Shown: positions 46,922 to 58,668, numbered from the stretch's first letter. The stretch: 64,000 nucleotides of DNA from Novakomyces olei (GCA_016906335.1 JADEYG010000012.1:1302501-1366500); one strand, 5' to 3'. The notes: generated by a model from the letters alone, not told the origin. Program-made: numbers and translations.

Positions 46922-47940
46922 GTTTGCGAAAAAGACGTCCAGATCGTGGTATCTATTATATAAATCAAATAGTGTATTTATTTATATGCATGTCCGTACG
47001 CAAGGCTAGATATATTAAGACGAAATTATGGCGAAATTCTACATATGTGTAATGTGATTCTTATTATGTGGAAGTTTAGTCAGGGTTTTTGTGTTTCCTT
47101 TACCATAATTTTATATTGGAAAATCATTAATATATGAGAGCGGGGCCAGGGTTAGGGTTATTAAGTCTGAAATAAAGGTAGGGTCAAGCAAAAACGCGTT
47201 TCAGGCGGCGGGAATAACTCTAGCGTTCGCTATTGCTTCAGCTAACGCGACATGGTAAATTATTATTCTTATATTTTCAACACTTTCTTGATATGATACT
47301 TAATAAAAAAATATACGAAGATGCTCGTCAGCCAACCAAAACACAAAGGCATATTGCATAAACATACAAATGTACAAATGTACAATGCCTTTGATTTTTA
47401 CTTGAACTCTTATGCGGAACTGGCAGATTCCAATCGTTGAAATCATTTTGATCGAAATCTATACAATGCACTAATTGAAACAAATACACTTAAACAGTAA
47501 AACAAAGTGTCACGTGACCATGTATTAATTTCGTTTACTTCACAAAGTCAAAACGCGAATTAATAATAAAATGTATGCTAGATGCAATATCATTAATTCG
47601 CTGATAACGCGAATGCGCTTGTTTCTACAACGAACAGCACAACTAAAGGGCACAGAACTATGGGTTTGTATATTGTATAGGATAAAGACTAACAAAAGAT
47701 TGTCGTTGACTTTTGTATGGCTATTTCTTTCCCTGGTTCGAAATTGCCATAGAGTAATAATTGAGTAAATTTAGTGAATTTGTTTCCAATCATTTGCGTT
47801 CGATTATATCATATTATATCATATTATATTACAAAAAAATAGATCTCACAAAGAAGCGACTAGCCAAGGCTAAGAGCACACCAAGTTTTACTCAAAATAC
47901 AAATATATTTTCGCCCAAGCGCCAGGTCAAAATTTTCATT
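46922..47940. promoter_or_regulatory. Divergent region between HNH copies F and G, with telomere-like motif
   Basis: 1.0 kb AT-rich. AGGGTTAGGGTTATT at 47148-47162 is a two-unit TTAGGG tract. Copies F and G read outward from here, so two promoters should be present. No gene was seen. Confidence 0.45.
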
Positions 47941-48781
47941 ATGGAGGAGCACGAGCTAGACTATCGGACAAGTACAATGGGATGGGGCCCACCAATAGCG
48001 AGAGTACTTGACTCGGAAGGCGTTCAGTTTGTGACTATTCCTCTTGATTTGGTCGGCAAGGCTGGTAGTGAGGGAGTTACGGTGGTGCGTTACGGTGGTG
48101 CGTTACCTCTAGTTTGTGGTAGAAAGCACTATTGAAAACGGTAAGCAAGATATTGAGTTAGTCCGTGCAGGTACAATTTGCAAAAGTACCGATCAATTGC
48201 TTTCGGGGGATACCCTGACACGTCCAAGCGCAGACAATCTCAAGTTTCGGTGTGGCCCACAAGGTAAATCATTATCGCGAAATTTCACGCCTTCAGGGTC
48301 AGATTCAACTGTGAGCCGATCATCTCGAAGCTCCACTCGACAATCGCAGTTTCGCATCGAGACAATCAGTCGCGATTCGGGTTCTTGCTTAATCACAAAA
48401 GAGCGAATGCGTTCGAGGCTTGTTACATGCCACATTGTACCATATAGCCTTGGGCAGTCCTTTCTTAATTCAGTAACTAATTTTGTCAATACTGGCCTAC
48501 AAATTGGCCTGTACGATGTCCATAATGGGCTCACTTTACGCAGGGACCTGCATTTCAATTTTGATCATTATGAAATAGGTATTTGGACGGAGAATGGGGA
48601 GTATTTCGTACACTCTTTTCTCGGAGACGCAGATTACCATGGCAAAAAGCTGATATGGTTCTCTGAGATACCGGAAAGTGAGAAGCCTTTGCCTTTACTG
48701 CTTCAATGGCATTATCAACAGTGTATAATGACGCGCTACCGAGGGTTTAAGGTGTCTATGAGTTTTCATGATGCTCATTAG
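47941..48781 (+). pseudogene. HNH-family copy G, interrupted
   Basis: Family sequence runs from the ATG at 47941 (MEEHELDYRTSTMGWGPPIARVLDS) to 48781, the same length as the intact copies, but the frame is interrupted, with one or two breaks. The later part is well preserved: FRCGPQGKSLSRN, STVSRSSRSSTRQSQF, SRDSGSCLIT, TCHIVPYSLG, HNGLTLRRDLHFNFDHY and LLQWHYQQCIMTRYRGFKV, so the H, N and H positions all remain. The good state of the HNH half suggests recent loss. An undetected intron is a less likely explanation since the other compact copies have none. Confidence 0.75.
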
Positions 48782-50226
48782 TACTTATGGCATTAGCATT
48801 TACGGCGTTTATCAAACTGGGGTTCGCAATGGATTGAGTTCGTGTGGTAGCTGCTTAAAGTATAAATTATGAATACGCTTTGGACTGCAAATATTGTTTA
48901 GTAATTCGAATTTACGGTCTATTGGCTAAGAGTATGGTGGGAAAACAATGTTACATAGTATGATTATGGCCCAACAGAATTTATGAGTTCAAATTTTAAT
49001 GGCTAAATGTTTTCCCTTTGTTAGGATTTTCTTCGGCCTTATTCTGCTGGCATTACGACGCGTTTATGAGCTATATTTCAGTACTCTTCATGCTTTTCCC
49101 ACGATAATTTGGAATTTGCATCAACGATTACTTATTCATAACAAAATGATGCTACTGACAGATATGGCGGCTACTGACTGGCTTGGGCGTTTTTGAATCT
49201 ATGATATGGCATGTAAAAACTTCACAAAATTTCAGCAACTCGAAGCAAGCACAAACTTTTGTGCGTCCTGGCATTAATTTTATAATACGAGAAGGCTTGG
49301 CGCACATATTGCGGCATTTTGAGGTTCATGCACAGACTGAATACCAAAATGCATTCCAGAACTAAGTGAATAACTGGCTTGACTTATGTATCTTTTATTC
49401 CTTCTGATAGATAACGGTCGGTTGATCTCGAAGTTGTGACCATATAGTTGACGTGAGAACTCGGATCAAAATCTATAGGTACCATTGATCAAGCTTGTTC
49501 TGCGAGCATGTCAATGTTATATAGCTAATTGCTATTTAGATAATGAAAATAGAGATTTAGAAGCTCGGAAAGTCACAGCGTTCATATCTTGTTATAGCTT
49601 GAAAATATTATCCACTTATTAAAATAATTTGTTACAATTACTGCAGCAAGTGCTGTTCAGAAGGTTTTATTATCTAACTGATGGTAATAGAGAAAGATTA
49701 GTGCGATTTCCCTGAGGGCAGAGGGATTTTATCAAGCATATTTAAACTATACCCTTTAAACCGGAATAGTGACAAAATGATAATGAAAGTTTTGTCATAA
49801 TTATATTTTAATTTCAGCTGTACGGAACAGAACTAAGAGCCATGAATTACATAGAATCAACTTTCAATGTCTAGGTGGTACACTATATCACAAAGAGAAC
49901 AAAGCCATGAGCATTATCTGAAGAGAACGCGTTTAGTTCAAGTCAGAGTCTAAATAGACCAATACATGCGCTATTTGAAGAAACATAAACCAAAATTGGA
50001 GATGGAACTGTATATAGATTGAACAAAAAAAGAAAATTTTAACAAAAATGGCCAGCTAGGGACAAACGGCTTTAGAAGCTTACAGGTTGAAATATGTTGA
50101 GCAGACATTTACGTCATCGCCTAGGAGCTCTCAATTTGGTAATACTTGACGCGCCATGCTATTTTTATAATTAATCAAGCCCCTATCAAGTATACCATAT
50201 TCGCAACGTTCTATATAATAAATAAT
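48782..50226. other. Gene-free interval between HNH region and nitrogen block
   Basis: 1.4 kb of AT-rich DNA. Short frames near 49000-49370 carry no family features. No RNA gene was recognised. It marks the right border of the HNH-family region. Confidence 0.4.
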
Positions 50227-52570
50227 CTACTTAATAGGCACATGACTCGCCTGGTCTTCCTTTGGAGGCACTGGACTCATTTCTACAATACTAGTTTCAC
50301 TAGCATCAATTGCTTCGAGGGTTTTGCTGTTCCCGGTGATGTCAGCATAAATTCGCTTGGCCATTCCGAAAATTTGCTTATGGCCATCATATATCGGTAG
50401 CAAAATGATGATTGAAGCAGCAAAAAACGCCCATATAAATGCCACTACTATCCAACCACGGAAGAAAGCTTTGCTAAAAATGCTGTTTGGTTAGCTTGTT
50501 TGTTTGCCTGATTGAGCACAAATAGACGACTCAATGAAAACCGAAAACAGAAATAGTAACATTATCAAATACAAAAACGACAAGAGCACATACTATTTTG
50601 AACCGTATAGAGGAAGCGGGAAGAGCACGAGATAAAACAAGACAAAAAGCACAGAAAGGCCAATGCCAATATTTCGGGCCCTTATCATCCTTTTGTTGTA
50701 CTCAAGCTCATGAGCAGCATCAATTTCATGTGTTACCGCCATGTGTGCGTGCTTTGCTATCATGTCCGTGTCTTGCACCAATTCGATCTCCTTGAACTTG
50801 CTGAAATCGAAATTGCTAGGCTTAATGAAAATGATAATGGGTACATAAATCAGCGGCACGCCTATTGCTACTGTGTTTCCCGCAGCTAGAGCCTCATACG
50901 TAGAGAGTGACGTCAGAGTAACCGTGCCCGATTGACTATAGGCATAACCAATCCACACAGCTATAGAAGTCAAGCTGCTGATAATGGTGCCGAATATAAA
51001 TGCGTACTTGCTCATGCGTCGGCTTGTGAGAGACAAAAACATGCTGACGATAGCAGAGTCTACGACAATACCGCTAACTGTCGTGATAAAGGAAACATCA
51101 AATCCCGCATTTGCGAGTCCGATGGCTAGTCCAATAATTACACATCCAACACACACGACAGCGACATGGCTAGTGACCCGCAATTGCCTCCCAGTCGCGT
51201 TAGGTCTGAGATACGCTTTAAATACGTCGTAGGTGAATAACGCAGACATTGCAACAATTTCTGAGCTGTAGGCAGCAGTCACTGCCATAAAAAGCATAAG
51301 TAGAACCATTACTGCACCAGACCTGCCTGCAACAGCGTAAGCACCAAAGGGCATTACAAGTCCTGCGTTGATCTGCTCCGTGGTCATTGGATTTGGATAA
51401 GTGGGAAAGCTCGGTAGAACTTCGGAAGCAGCGCATGCAAGTCCGAGTGTAGTCGCAAGGCAAAAAGGTATGGTAAACCAGCAGAGCCCACCTATGCAGT
51501 AAGAAAATATACTCTAAAAGCAAACAAATATGGAAATGCCAAAGAAAACAATGAAGCTTATACCTAGCACGTAGCCAGCGAGAGTAGACGCAGGGTCAGC
51601 ACTCAATGCTTTTTGAAATAATTGACTATCGACCGACGCAGCCCATCCCTGTCGCATAAGCATTAGAAAAATGTGAGCTACTTACGGCTCCAAACAGTAC
51701 AAGACCGAAAAGGCCTCCACTCCGTGAAGTCATTGTTAAAAATGATCCCAGGTAGTTTCCCTCAATCGGGCGACGAGTAGCAGCTTCTTGAAGCAAATCA
51801 TACATCCGGTCTGGACTGCCAATGACATTTCCAGTTGCATAAGTGATGAAAAGAGAGGTGAGCATGATTGTGTAAATGACAATTGTATGCATTCCATCAG
51901 AGATGAATGCTGCTTTGATGCCACCAGCTAGGGTATAAACAGTTACACCAATGGGAAATAATACAATGGCTGCTTCGCGATTCATTCCTGTCATTGCAGC
52001 AAACACAGAGCTACCGTTGATTAACAAGTTAGCAGAGTATGTAATCTGCTGAATCAAAGAGTAGATGCACATGACAATATGTGCACCGTTTCCATAACGC
52101 AAACGAATCACTTCTTGAAACCTGACAAAGTTAAAAATCACAATAGTCATAAACAAAAGCATAATCGCATACGTATGGGCGTTGGGAGCTTTCCGCTTAA
52201 GCTCAATTGCAACTGTCGCAAAGATAATGATTTGCACACAAGCACCTGCGCCATACCACCACGGCCCTGCTACGCCGAGATTGTATGCTGAAGTGGCACT
52301 TTAAATTTTTGTTAGCTCAGTCAAACGGAATCAAGAGTTATCTTACCTCAAAAGCAGTGTGCTTCCAATGGTCCAGGATGACACAACGGCGGAGCATATT
52401 AGTCCAGTGTGAATTGAACGATTGGCTGTCATGCTCATTTCAGAAGTTTGATACTCGTTCATGTAACGACTAAGTAAGAACGATAAGACGACCATTACTG
52501 CAGCGAAGCCAAAGCCAAGCCCAACAACGAGGCCGTAGCCCATAGATTGCGAAAAAAAAGTGCCATCCAT
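50227..52570 (-). CDS. DUR3: Dur3-like urea/polyamine sodium-solute-symporter-family transporter
   Basis: Five exons on the minus strand (52570-52347, 52298-51686, 51648-51564, 51491-50594, 50473-50227) give 688 residues; introns are 48, 37, 72 and 120 nt. The protein has about 15 membrane segments. Family marks are GYGLVVGLGFGFAAVMVVLS at the start, SATSAYNLGVAGPWWYGAGA, AHTYAIMLLFMTIVIFNFVRFQEVI, LAGGIKAAFISDGMHTIVIY and VTAAYSSEIVAMSALFTYDVFKAYLRP, as in fungal Dur3 urea permeases of the SSS family. A cytoplasmic tail rich in Pro, Glu and Lys ends it. The symbol is by family; related members carry polyamines, so the substrate may differ. It is divergent from the YcsF-like gene and close to a urea carboxylase homologue, which supports a role in nitrogen uptake. 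Confidence 0.92.
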
Positions 52571-52956
52571 TCTTTGCGACTGCTATGAATCAGACTTGGA
52601 TAAGTTTGAGGAGCTGCGAGCTTTATGCAGACAAGGCGCTATGAATTTATTACGCTTTTTGGATTGCTCTTGAATGCATATCGATTTATGGAGTCGTGTT
52701 TGTTATCTTGCAGTAAGTTGGGGTAGGGTCCCAAAAAGGAAGGTCTAGTGACGCTATCGATAGAACATCGGCAATTCTTGTATAGGAACAGTGGAGTATT
52801 TGGGGTAATTATGATCTTTCCTTCTATAGATGGAAATAAGTTGATAGATAGGCGGCAAAGCGATGTCTGATGCTGCTATACGTGGGATGCCGTGAAATTA
52901 AAAGAGCAATGAGAATTCCACCTCAAGAATCGTAAATTCAACATTGTCTACAAACC
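52571..52956. promoter_or_regulatory. Divergent Dur3-like/YcsF-like promoter with GATA cores
   Basis: GATA cores occur at 52703-52707 (minus strand GATAA), around 52754-52763 (a CTATCGATAG palindrome) and at 52843-52850 (two GATA in tandem). Fungal nitrogen-control GATA factors bind paired sites of this kind. Both flanking genes fit nitrogen catabolite control. The regulation is inferred. Confidence 0.45.
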
Positions 52957-53854
52957 ATGGGTCTTCGCAAGATTGAGATTAACTGCGATATGGGCGAGGG
53001 CTACGGCAAGTGGAAGATGGGTCCGGACGAAGAGCTCATGCCTCTCATCGATTCTGCAAACGTAGCTTGTGGGTTTCATGCGTATGTTTTTCAGTGGCAA
53101 AACAGTGAGAAAATAAAAGAGAAGCTAAAACATCACATAACCGAAAACATTGAAGTATAATTCTCATTTTTAATCTAGTGGCGACTACAATATAATGCCG
53201 CGTATGGTGAAACTTGCAAAGCAGCACAACGTCCGTGTTGGATCGCATCCTGGTCTACCCGACATGATAGGATTTGGCCGAAGAGCCATTGCAATATCTC
53301 CGGAAGAAATTTATAATATCGTGATGTATCAAACCGGAGCGCTTAAAGCATTTTTAGACGCTCAAAATTGGCCTTGTAAGTTGGACAGCTTCAAAAAGGC
53401 GGCTAACATGAATACAGTGTGTTACATTAAACCTCATGGACAGCTGTATTTCTATGTGGCCGAGAACGATGATATAATGCGTGCTGTGCTGCGCGCAGCT
53501 AAAGATTTCAAGGTCCCTGTGATGGGCGCCAAAAATGATCATTACAAAACAATGGCAACAGAAATGGGGGTGGAGCTAATTGAAGAGTTTTATGTCGATA
53601 TAGACTGGAACAAGGACCGAAAACTAGTTCCTGTCAAGCCCGGTTCGTACAAAGCACCAGAGACAATTTATACAAATATTCTGTCGTGCGGTCTAGAGGA
53701 CACTACAGTTGACAATGAGGGGAACAGACTGAAAATGGGATTTGATAGGGTACCCTTCACCGTGTGTTTACACAGCGATATGCCATCGGCGTTGGAGAAC
53801 GTCAAAGCCGCTCGAGAAGCGGTAAACCGCATTAATGAGCAACGATTTAGTTAG
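52957..53854 (+). CDS. LamB/YcsF-family protein, PxpA-like (5-oxoprolinase subunit A homologue)
   Basis: Two exons, 52957-53081 and 53179-53854, join as CGFHA|GDYN to 266 residues, the usual family length. Signature segments are [13 protein letters not shown] at the N-terminus, [45 protein letters not shown] and [21 protein letters not shown] at the end. In bacteria YcsF/PxpA acts with PxpB and PxpC (KipI and KipA) to open 5-oxoproline with ATP. Here homologues of PxpB and PxpC are domains of the carboxylase encoded 0.6 kb downstream on the same strand. That proximity suggests the two proteins work on the same substrate. The 97-nt intron has a GTATGT donor and CTAG acceptor. It is intact and probably cytosolic. 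Confidence 0.92.
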
Positions 53855-54470
53855 CAAGTAAATTAGTTTATTTCTCTACTCCTCCTAATTTGGAGTTCTA
53901 CTTTTCTAAGTATCTTCATTAGAAATATAATATAGATCTCAGTAGATTCGAAGCTTCGTAGAAACGTAAACACGTAACAATAAAATAATCGTGCCGCAAA
54001 GCCAACAAAAAACAGGCATCAATCGAAGTGAGTGTGCGTAATGATTTTGGCTGAATGGGTTGAAATATTATTTGGAGACTAAATAATTCAATGACCCCCT
54101 TCATCAACAGTTATAGTTGGGGTAAGTCCCAGATAAAGCCGCGGTCATTCTTCTCCATTCATCAGAAATGGCGCGTATCTTGAACGAATTCTGAAAGAAA
54201 TGACGCTTAATCTCAGCGGATATTAGATACAATAGTGTCTTATCTATATGGATGGGTGAGGAGTGTCTTGGAGATGCAACATTGTGAAGGCGCTTCTAGG
54301 TTTGTTATATACCCCAAGCCACAAGCAATGGGGATAAACAACTTTATTGTTAGTCTCATATTTTTGCATTCGAACCGAGTTTGCGCTTGCTATAGCCGTC
54401 ATCCCACGTAACGAATTTGACAAATTTGAGCCTTGAGCTGCGGCTACTGACCTTTACACAAAACAAAAAG
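53855..54470. promoter_or_regulatory. Upstream region of the carboxylase with GATAAG site
   Basis: A GATAAG site on the minus strand at 54239-54244 lies about 230 bases before the carboxylase ATG. No gene is seen in this interval, which also holds the 3' flank of the YcsF-like gene. It fits, but does not prove, GATA-factor control. Confidence 0.4.
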
Positions 54471-57400
54471 ATGCACTCGATCAGAAAAGTGTTGGTAGCG
54501 AACCGAGGTGAAATTGCAGTTCGACTTTTGCGAGCTTGCCGAGAATGTGGAATTGCGACTGTGGCGATTTACAGCGAAGCGGACATGGCATCAGCACATG
54601 TCGCGCTTGCGGATGAGCGAGAGCAACTGCCGGGAGACAACAGTTCCGCGTATTTGAATGGAGATGCAATTGTGGATATCTGTATTCGGCACAAAGTGGA
54701 CGCGATCCTACCGGGTTACGGTTTTCTGAGTGAAAACACAGAATTTTGTGAAGCCGCTACCGCCGCGGGAGTAACGTTTGTTGGACCCCAGCCCTCTGTA
54801 ATTACAAAGTTTGGTCTTAAACATCTCGCACGGCAGCTGGCGATTGATGCTGGCGTTCCTGTTTGTGAGGGCACAGAACTCCTTGAGGAGGAAGAGGAGG
54901 CAGTAGCTGCAGCAAGCCGTATTGGCTATCCTGTAAGTCAAATTATCAATAAAACAATATGCTTAAGGAGTCTAAACATTTAGGTTATTTTGAAAGCAAC
55001 TTCGGGTGGTGGAGGCATGGGCTTACAAGCATGCTTTACGGAAGATGAAACACGCAAATACTTTGCCGTCGTCAAAAGTCGGGGTGCGGCTCTATTTAAA
55101 AACAGTGGCGTGTTTATCGAAAAGTTCTTCCAGTCGGCACGACACATTGAAGTTCAAGTCTTTGGCAACGGAAAAGGCTGTGCAATCCATTTTGGAGAGC
55201 GCGAGTGTAGTTTGCAGCGCAGACACCAAAAAATAATTGAGGAGTGCCCGTCGCCGTTTGTCACACCAGAGCTGCGTCGCCAATTGACCCAGGCTGCAAC
55301 AGCGCTAGCGGCTTCTGTAAACTACGCGTCAGCTGGAACTGTTGAATTTTTGGTGAATGATAAAGATGGCAGCTTTTTCTTTCTCGAAATGAACACGAGG
55401 CTTCAAGTCGAACATGGCATAACTGAGCAATGCTACGGAGTCAACCTTGTAAAGCTCATGCTTATGCAGGCTGATGCAGAACGCAGCAATCATGCGCTTG
55501 AGGCAGAGTACTTATTGTCCCTACAAAAGTCGGAGCCCCTTGGTGCAAGCATAGAATGCCGTTTGTATGCTGAAAATCCGTCAAACAATTTCAGTCCCTC
55601 GCCTGGAGTACTGCAGCATGTTGAGTGGGCAGACGGTGATGGAGTTCGGGTTGATACGTGGGTAAAGCGTGGGACTCACGTAACTCCGTATTATGGTAAT
55701 TCAGACTGTGATTAAAACCTTTTTGCTAAATTGTATAATTAGACCCTTTGTTGGCGAAAATAATGGTTCATGCAGACGATCGGGAAGCTGCAAGGAAGCA
55801 GATGCTGCATGTTCTCGACCGGTCACGTGTATGCGGGCCGCCCAACAACAAGCATTTTATGTCCTGCATTTTGAAGAACGCAGACTTTGTCGCTGGGAGG
55901 ACGCTGACAAGCTTTTTGGAGAAATCGTTTGATTATGAGCCGCTAGTAATGAGCATTGTTGAGCCTGGTGCCTACACCACAGTACAAGATCTTCCAGGAC
56001 GATTCAACATAGGGCACGGCGTACCCAAGAGCGGACCCATGGATGAACTGGCATTTAAGAGTAACGGTCTTTGTCCTTTAGTTCCTTTTTTCTTTGACTT
56101 TCTTATTTTATATTTTATATTTTTTAATTTTTAATTTTGAACCTAACCTCAAAAGTCGCAAATATTGTCGTAGGCAATGATGTCAACACGGAAGCGCTCG
56201 AGGTCACAATCCGTGGGCCGGTGATTAAATTCCATGCACAAGCTATAGTTGCTGTGTGTGGTGCACCAATGCAGGTTACGATAGACTGTATCCCGAGGCC
56301 AATGTGGCAGCGATTGCGTGTCGACCGAGGCCAGACGTTAAGTATTGGAACCGCTGAAGCGGGAGGTTGTCGATGCTATTTAGCGGTGCTTGGGGGTTTT
56401 CCAGAAATTCCAAAGTATCTCGGCTCAAAGTCGACATCTCCATCTGTCAAGTGGGGCGGTTTCCAGGGCCGCCAGCTTTTGGCGGGCGATTCTATCGCCA
56501 TTTCCGACCAGTCGAAAACGGTGTGGGAGCCGTTCGCTATCCCTCAATCATTGCAGCCCGCTTATCCGTCGCACTCCGAGGTATGGTGCATGTCTGGGCC
56601 TCACGACTCGGACGACTTTTTAACAGCAAAGGATCGCGAGACGCTCTACTCGGCTTCGTGGAAGATTAGCCACAATGCGAATCGTGTCGGTATCCGACTC
56701 ATTGGCCCACGTCTTGAGTGGGCGCGTAAAAGTGGGGGTGAAGGAGGCAGCCATCCAAGTAATGTGTGCGATTATGGCTACCCGAGCCCGGGTGCGCTTA
56801 ATTGGGGCGGCGATTCGTGTGTCGTGTTTGCTGTTGACAGCCCGGATCTCGGTGGACTCTTGTCTTCGACAACAATTGTCTCGGGCGATTTGTGGCGCGT
56901 GGGCCAGTTAAAGCCGGGTGACACGGTTCGATTCAAGCGTACTACTTTTGAAAATGCTATAACACTAAGGAAAAACCTTGATTCGTTTATTTCCGCACTA
57001 CAATCTCACGAGCTTGAGTGTGGCCCGCTGGACTTGACTCTTCCTGACGATGCAACAGGGGCGATTTTGTACAGCACAGGTAGTGGTGAAGGCTGCAGCG
57101 ACAGCCGACCAGGGTTCACTATACGGCAAGGCGGAGACTCGTTTCTCTTTGCTGAGTTTGGTCCGATGAAGTTTGATCTGCTGCTCCGCTGCCGCGTTCA
57201 AGTTCTTCTAAGCAGGATGGAAGAGCTGCGGCTCCCTGGTATTCTTAAAATGCTGCCCCATGTGCGATGTCTGACGATTGTGTTCAATGGCTCAGAGCTG
57301 GAGCAAAGCCGGCTAATCGATCTATTGGTTCGTATTGAGCGAGAAATGCCCAACAAAATCACGATGGAGCTCGACTGCCGACGGATCCGAATGCCGATTG

Positions 57401-58338
57401 TCATGGACGACGAAGCCCTTACCGAATCGATAAACCGATATACGGAGACCCAACGGCCTACTGCGTCTTATCTTCCGGATAATCTCGAGTTTCTGGCCAA
57501 AAGCAACGGACTCTCAAGCCGACGCGAGGCATTTGAGTACGCACTCAAGTGTCCAATGCTCGTTGTCGGCTGCGGGTTTCTCGGTGGGACTCCGACGGCT
57601 TTGCCGCTCGATCCCCGGTATGCATTGCTGGCACAAAAGTATAATCCCACACGAACATCGACGCCAGCAGGGGCAGTGGGTGTGGGAGGAAAGCTTGTGT
57701 CTATCTATCCCGCAGAGCAGCCAGGTGGTTATATTCTCTGGGGTCGGACGTTACCAGCATGGGACACATATGGATCACGGCGGTCCTTTTCACCAGAGAC
57801 ACCTTGGCTCTTTGTGGATTTTGATATTATCGAGTTTTACGAGGTTACGCAGTCCGAATTTCGCGAGGCCCTGATTGCCTTCGAAGCAGGGCAATACTTG
57901 TTCTCGGTAAAGCCAAGCGCGCTTGATATAGCAAGAGTAGTGGACCAAACAGAGGCAGTGAAGCAGGAAATTGAAGCGTTTGAAAAGCAGCAAGTGCGTG
58001 CATCAGAAGAAATGGCTACCGTAGAACGCGATATGCTTTCGTCTTGGGAACAGAGTCTAGTAGCAGAGGCAAAAGCAGATAAGCTCAGAGCCAGCGAGCT
58101 TTTACAAAGCCAGGACGCTATCAGAGCCGTTTCTGGCATGAATGCAAATGTCTGGAAATTGGTTGTCCAACCAGGAGAAACCGTAAAATCGGGGCAGTTG
58201 GTGGCTATCTTGGAAGCAATGAAGATGGAGATTAACGTCTATGCACCAACAGACGCTAACAACAAACATGTTGCACAGATCGTGGTAAAGCCGGGCTCAA
58301 TTGTCAATCCTGGAGACACAATCATCATTTTCAAATAA
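54471..58338 (+). CDS. Biotin-dependent urea carboxylase homologue without allophanate hydrolase domain
   Basis: Four exons, 54471-54932, 54984-55695, 55743-56060 and 56156-58338, give 1224 residues, the size of a stand-alone urea carboxylase. Residues 1-450 are a biotin carboxylase: VLVANRGEIAVRLLRACRE, LPGYGFLSENTEF, the ATP-grasp KATSGGGGMGL, GERECSLQRRHQK and EMNTRLQVEHGITE. Residues from about 500 form a KipA/AHS2-like domain (GAYTTVQDLPGRFNIGHGVP, SGPMDELAFKIAN). A KipI/AHS1-like domain follows (FAEFGPMKFDLLLR, CGFLGGTPTALPLDPRYALL). A biotinyl domain ends it, with LEAMKMEINVYAP and biotinyl Lys at about 1187. In Dur1,2 this module is fused behind an amidase, which is absent here. It would carboxylate urea or a related amide with ATP and bicarbonate. 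Its YcsF-like and Dur3-like neighbours support a role in nitrogen assimilation. Confidence 0.93.
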
Positions 58339-58637
58339 CGAATCACCTTGCGGGAATTGTTTCGAGGAAGATTTCAATACCATTCTTGTTTGAAATTTGA
58401 GACAGGCACCGGGAAAAGGTTTAATAATAATTAATATTATTATAATGGTTTCAATAAAGCCTTTTTATGCAACAGTTTATAGAAACATAGCAGCAGGCTT
58501 TCTCATGTTAGAGGAGCATGAAAGCTGAATGCGGATTAATTATTCCAATTGTATTATTCTTTATAACTTTCAACTCAACTATTTGAAATTGTCGGGATAT
58601 AGTTCGTCTGGTCGTAGCAATAGTAAGCCAGAATAAG

Positions 58638-58668
58638 TTAGGGTTAGGGTTAGTTATATAACCCTAAC
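58638..58668. repeat. Interstitial telomere-like repeat with inverted unit
   Basis: TTAGGGTTAGGGTTAG at 58638-58653 is followed after seven bases by ACCCTAAC at 58661-58668, the same unit on the other strand. This gives a short head-to-head arrangement of TTAGGG units. It could mark an old end-joining event or a telomere-repeat protein site. Confidence 0.75.

Noticed and set aside
28928-48781. HNH copies as homing endonucleases or group I intron genes
   Set aside because: They are free-standing, with their own N-terminal domain and no surrounding intron or intein features.
28928-48781. CRISPR or bacterial-type defence island
   Set aside because: The window is clearly eukaryotic: spliceosomal introns, Zn2Cys6 regulators and a copia element; no spacer arrays were seen.
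57198-57404. Minus-strand frames inside the urea carboxylase homologue
   Set aside because: They are shadows of the long, clearly conserved coding frame on the plus strand.
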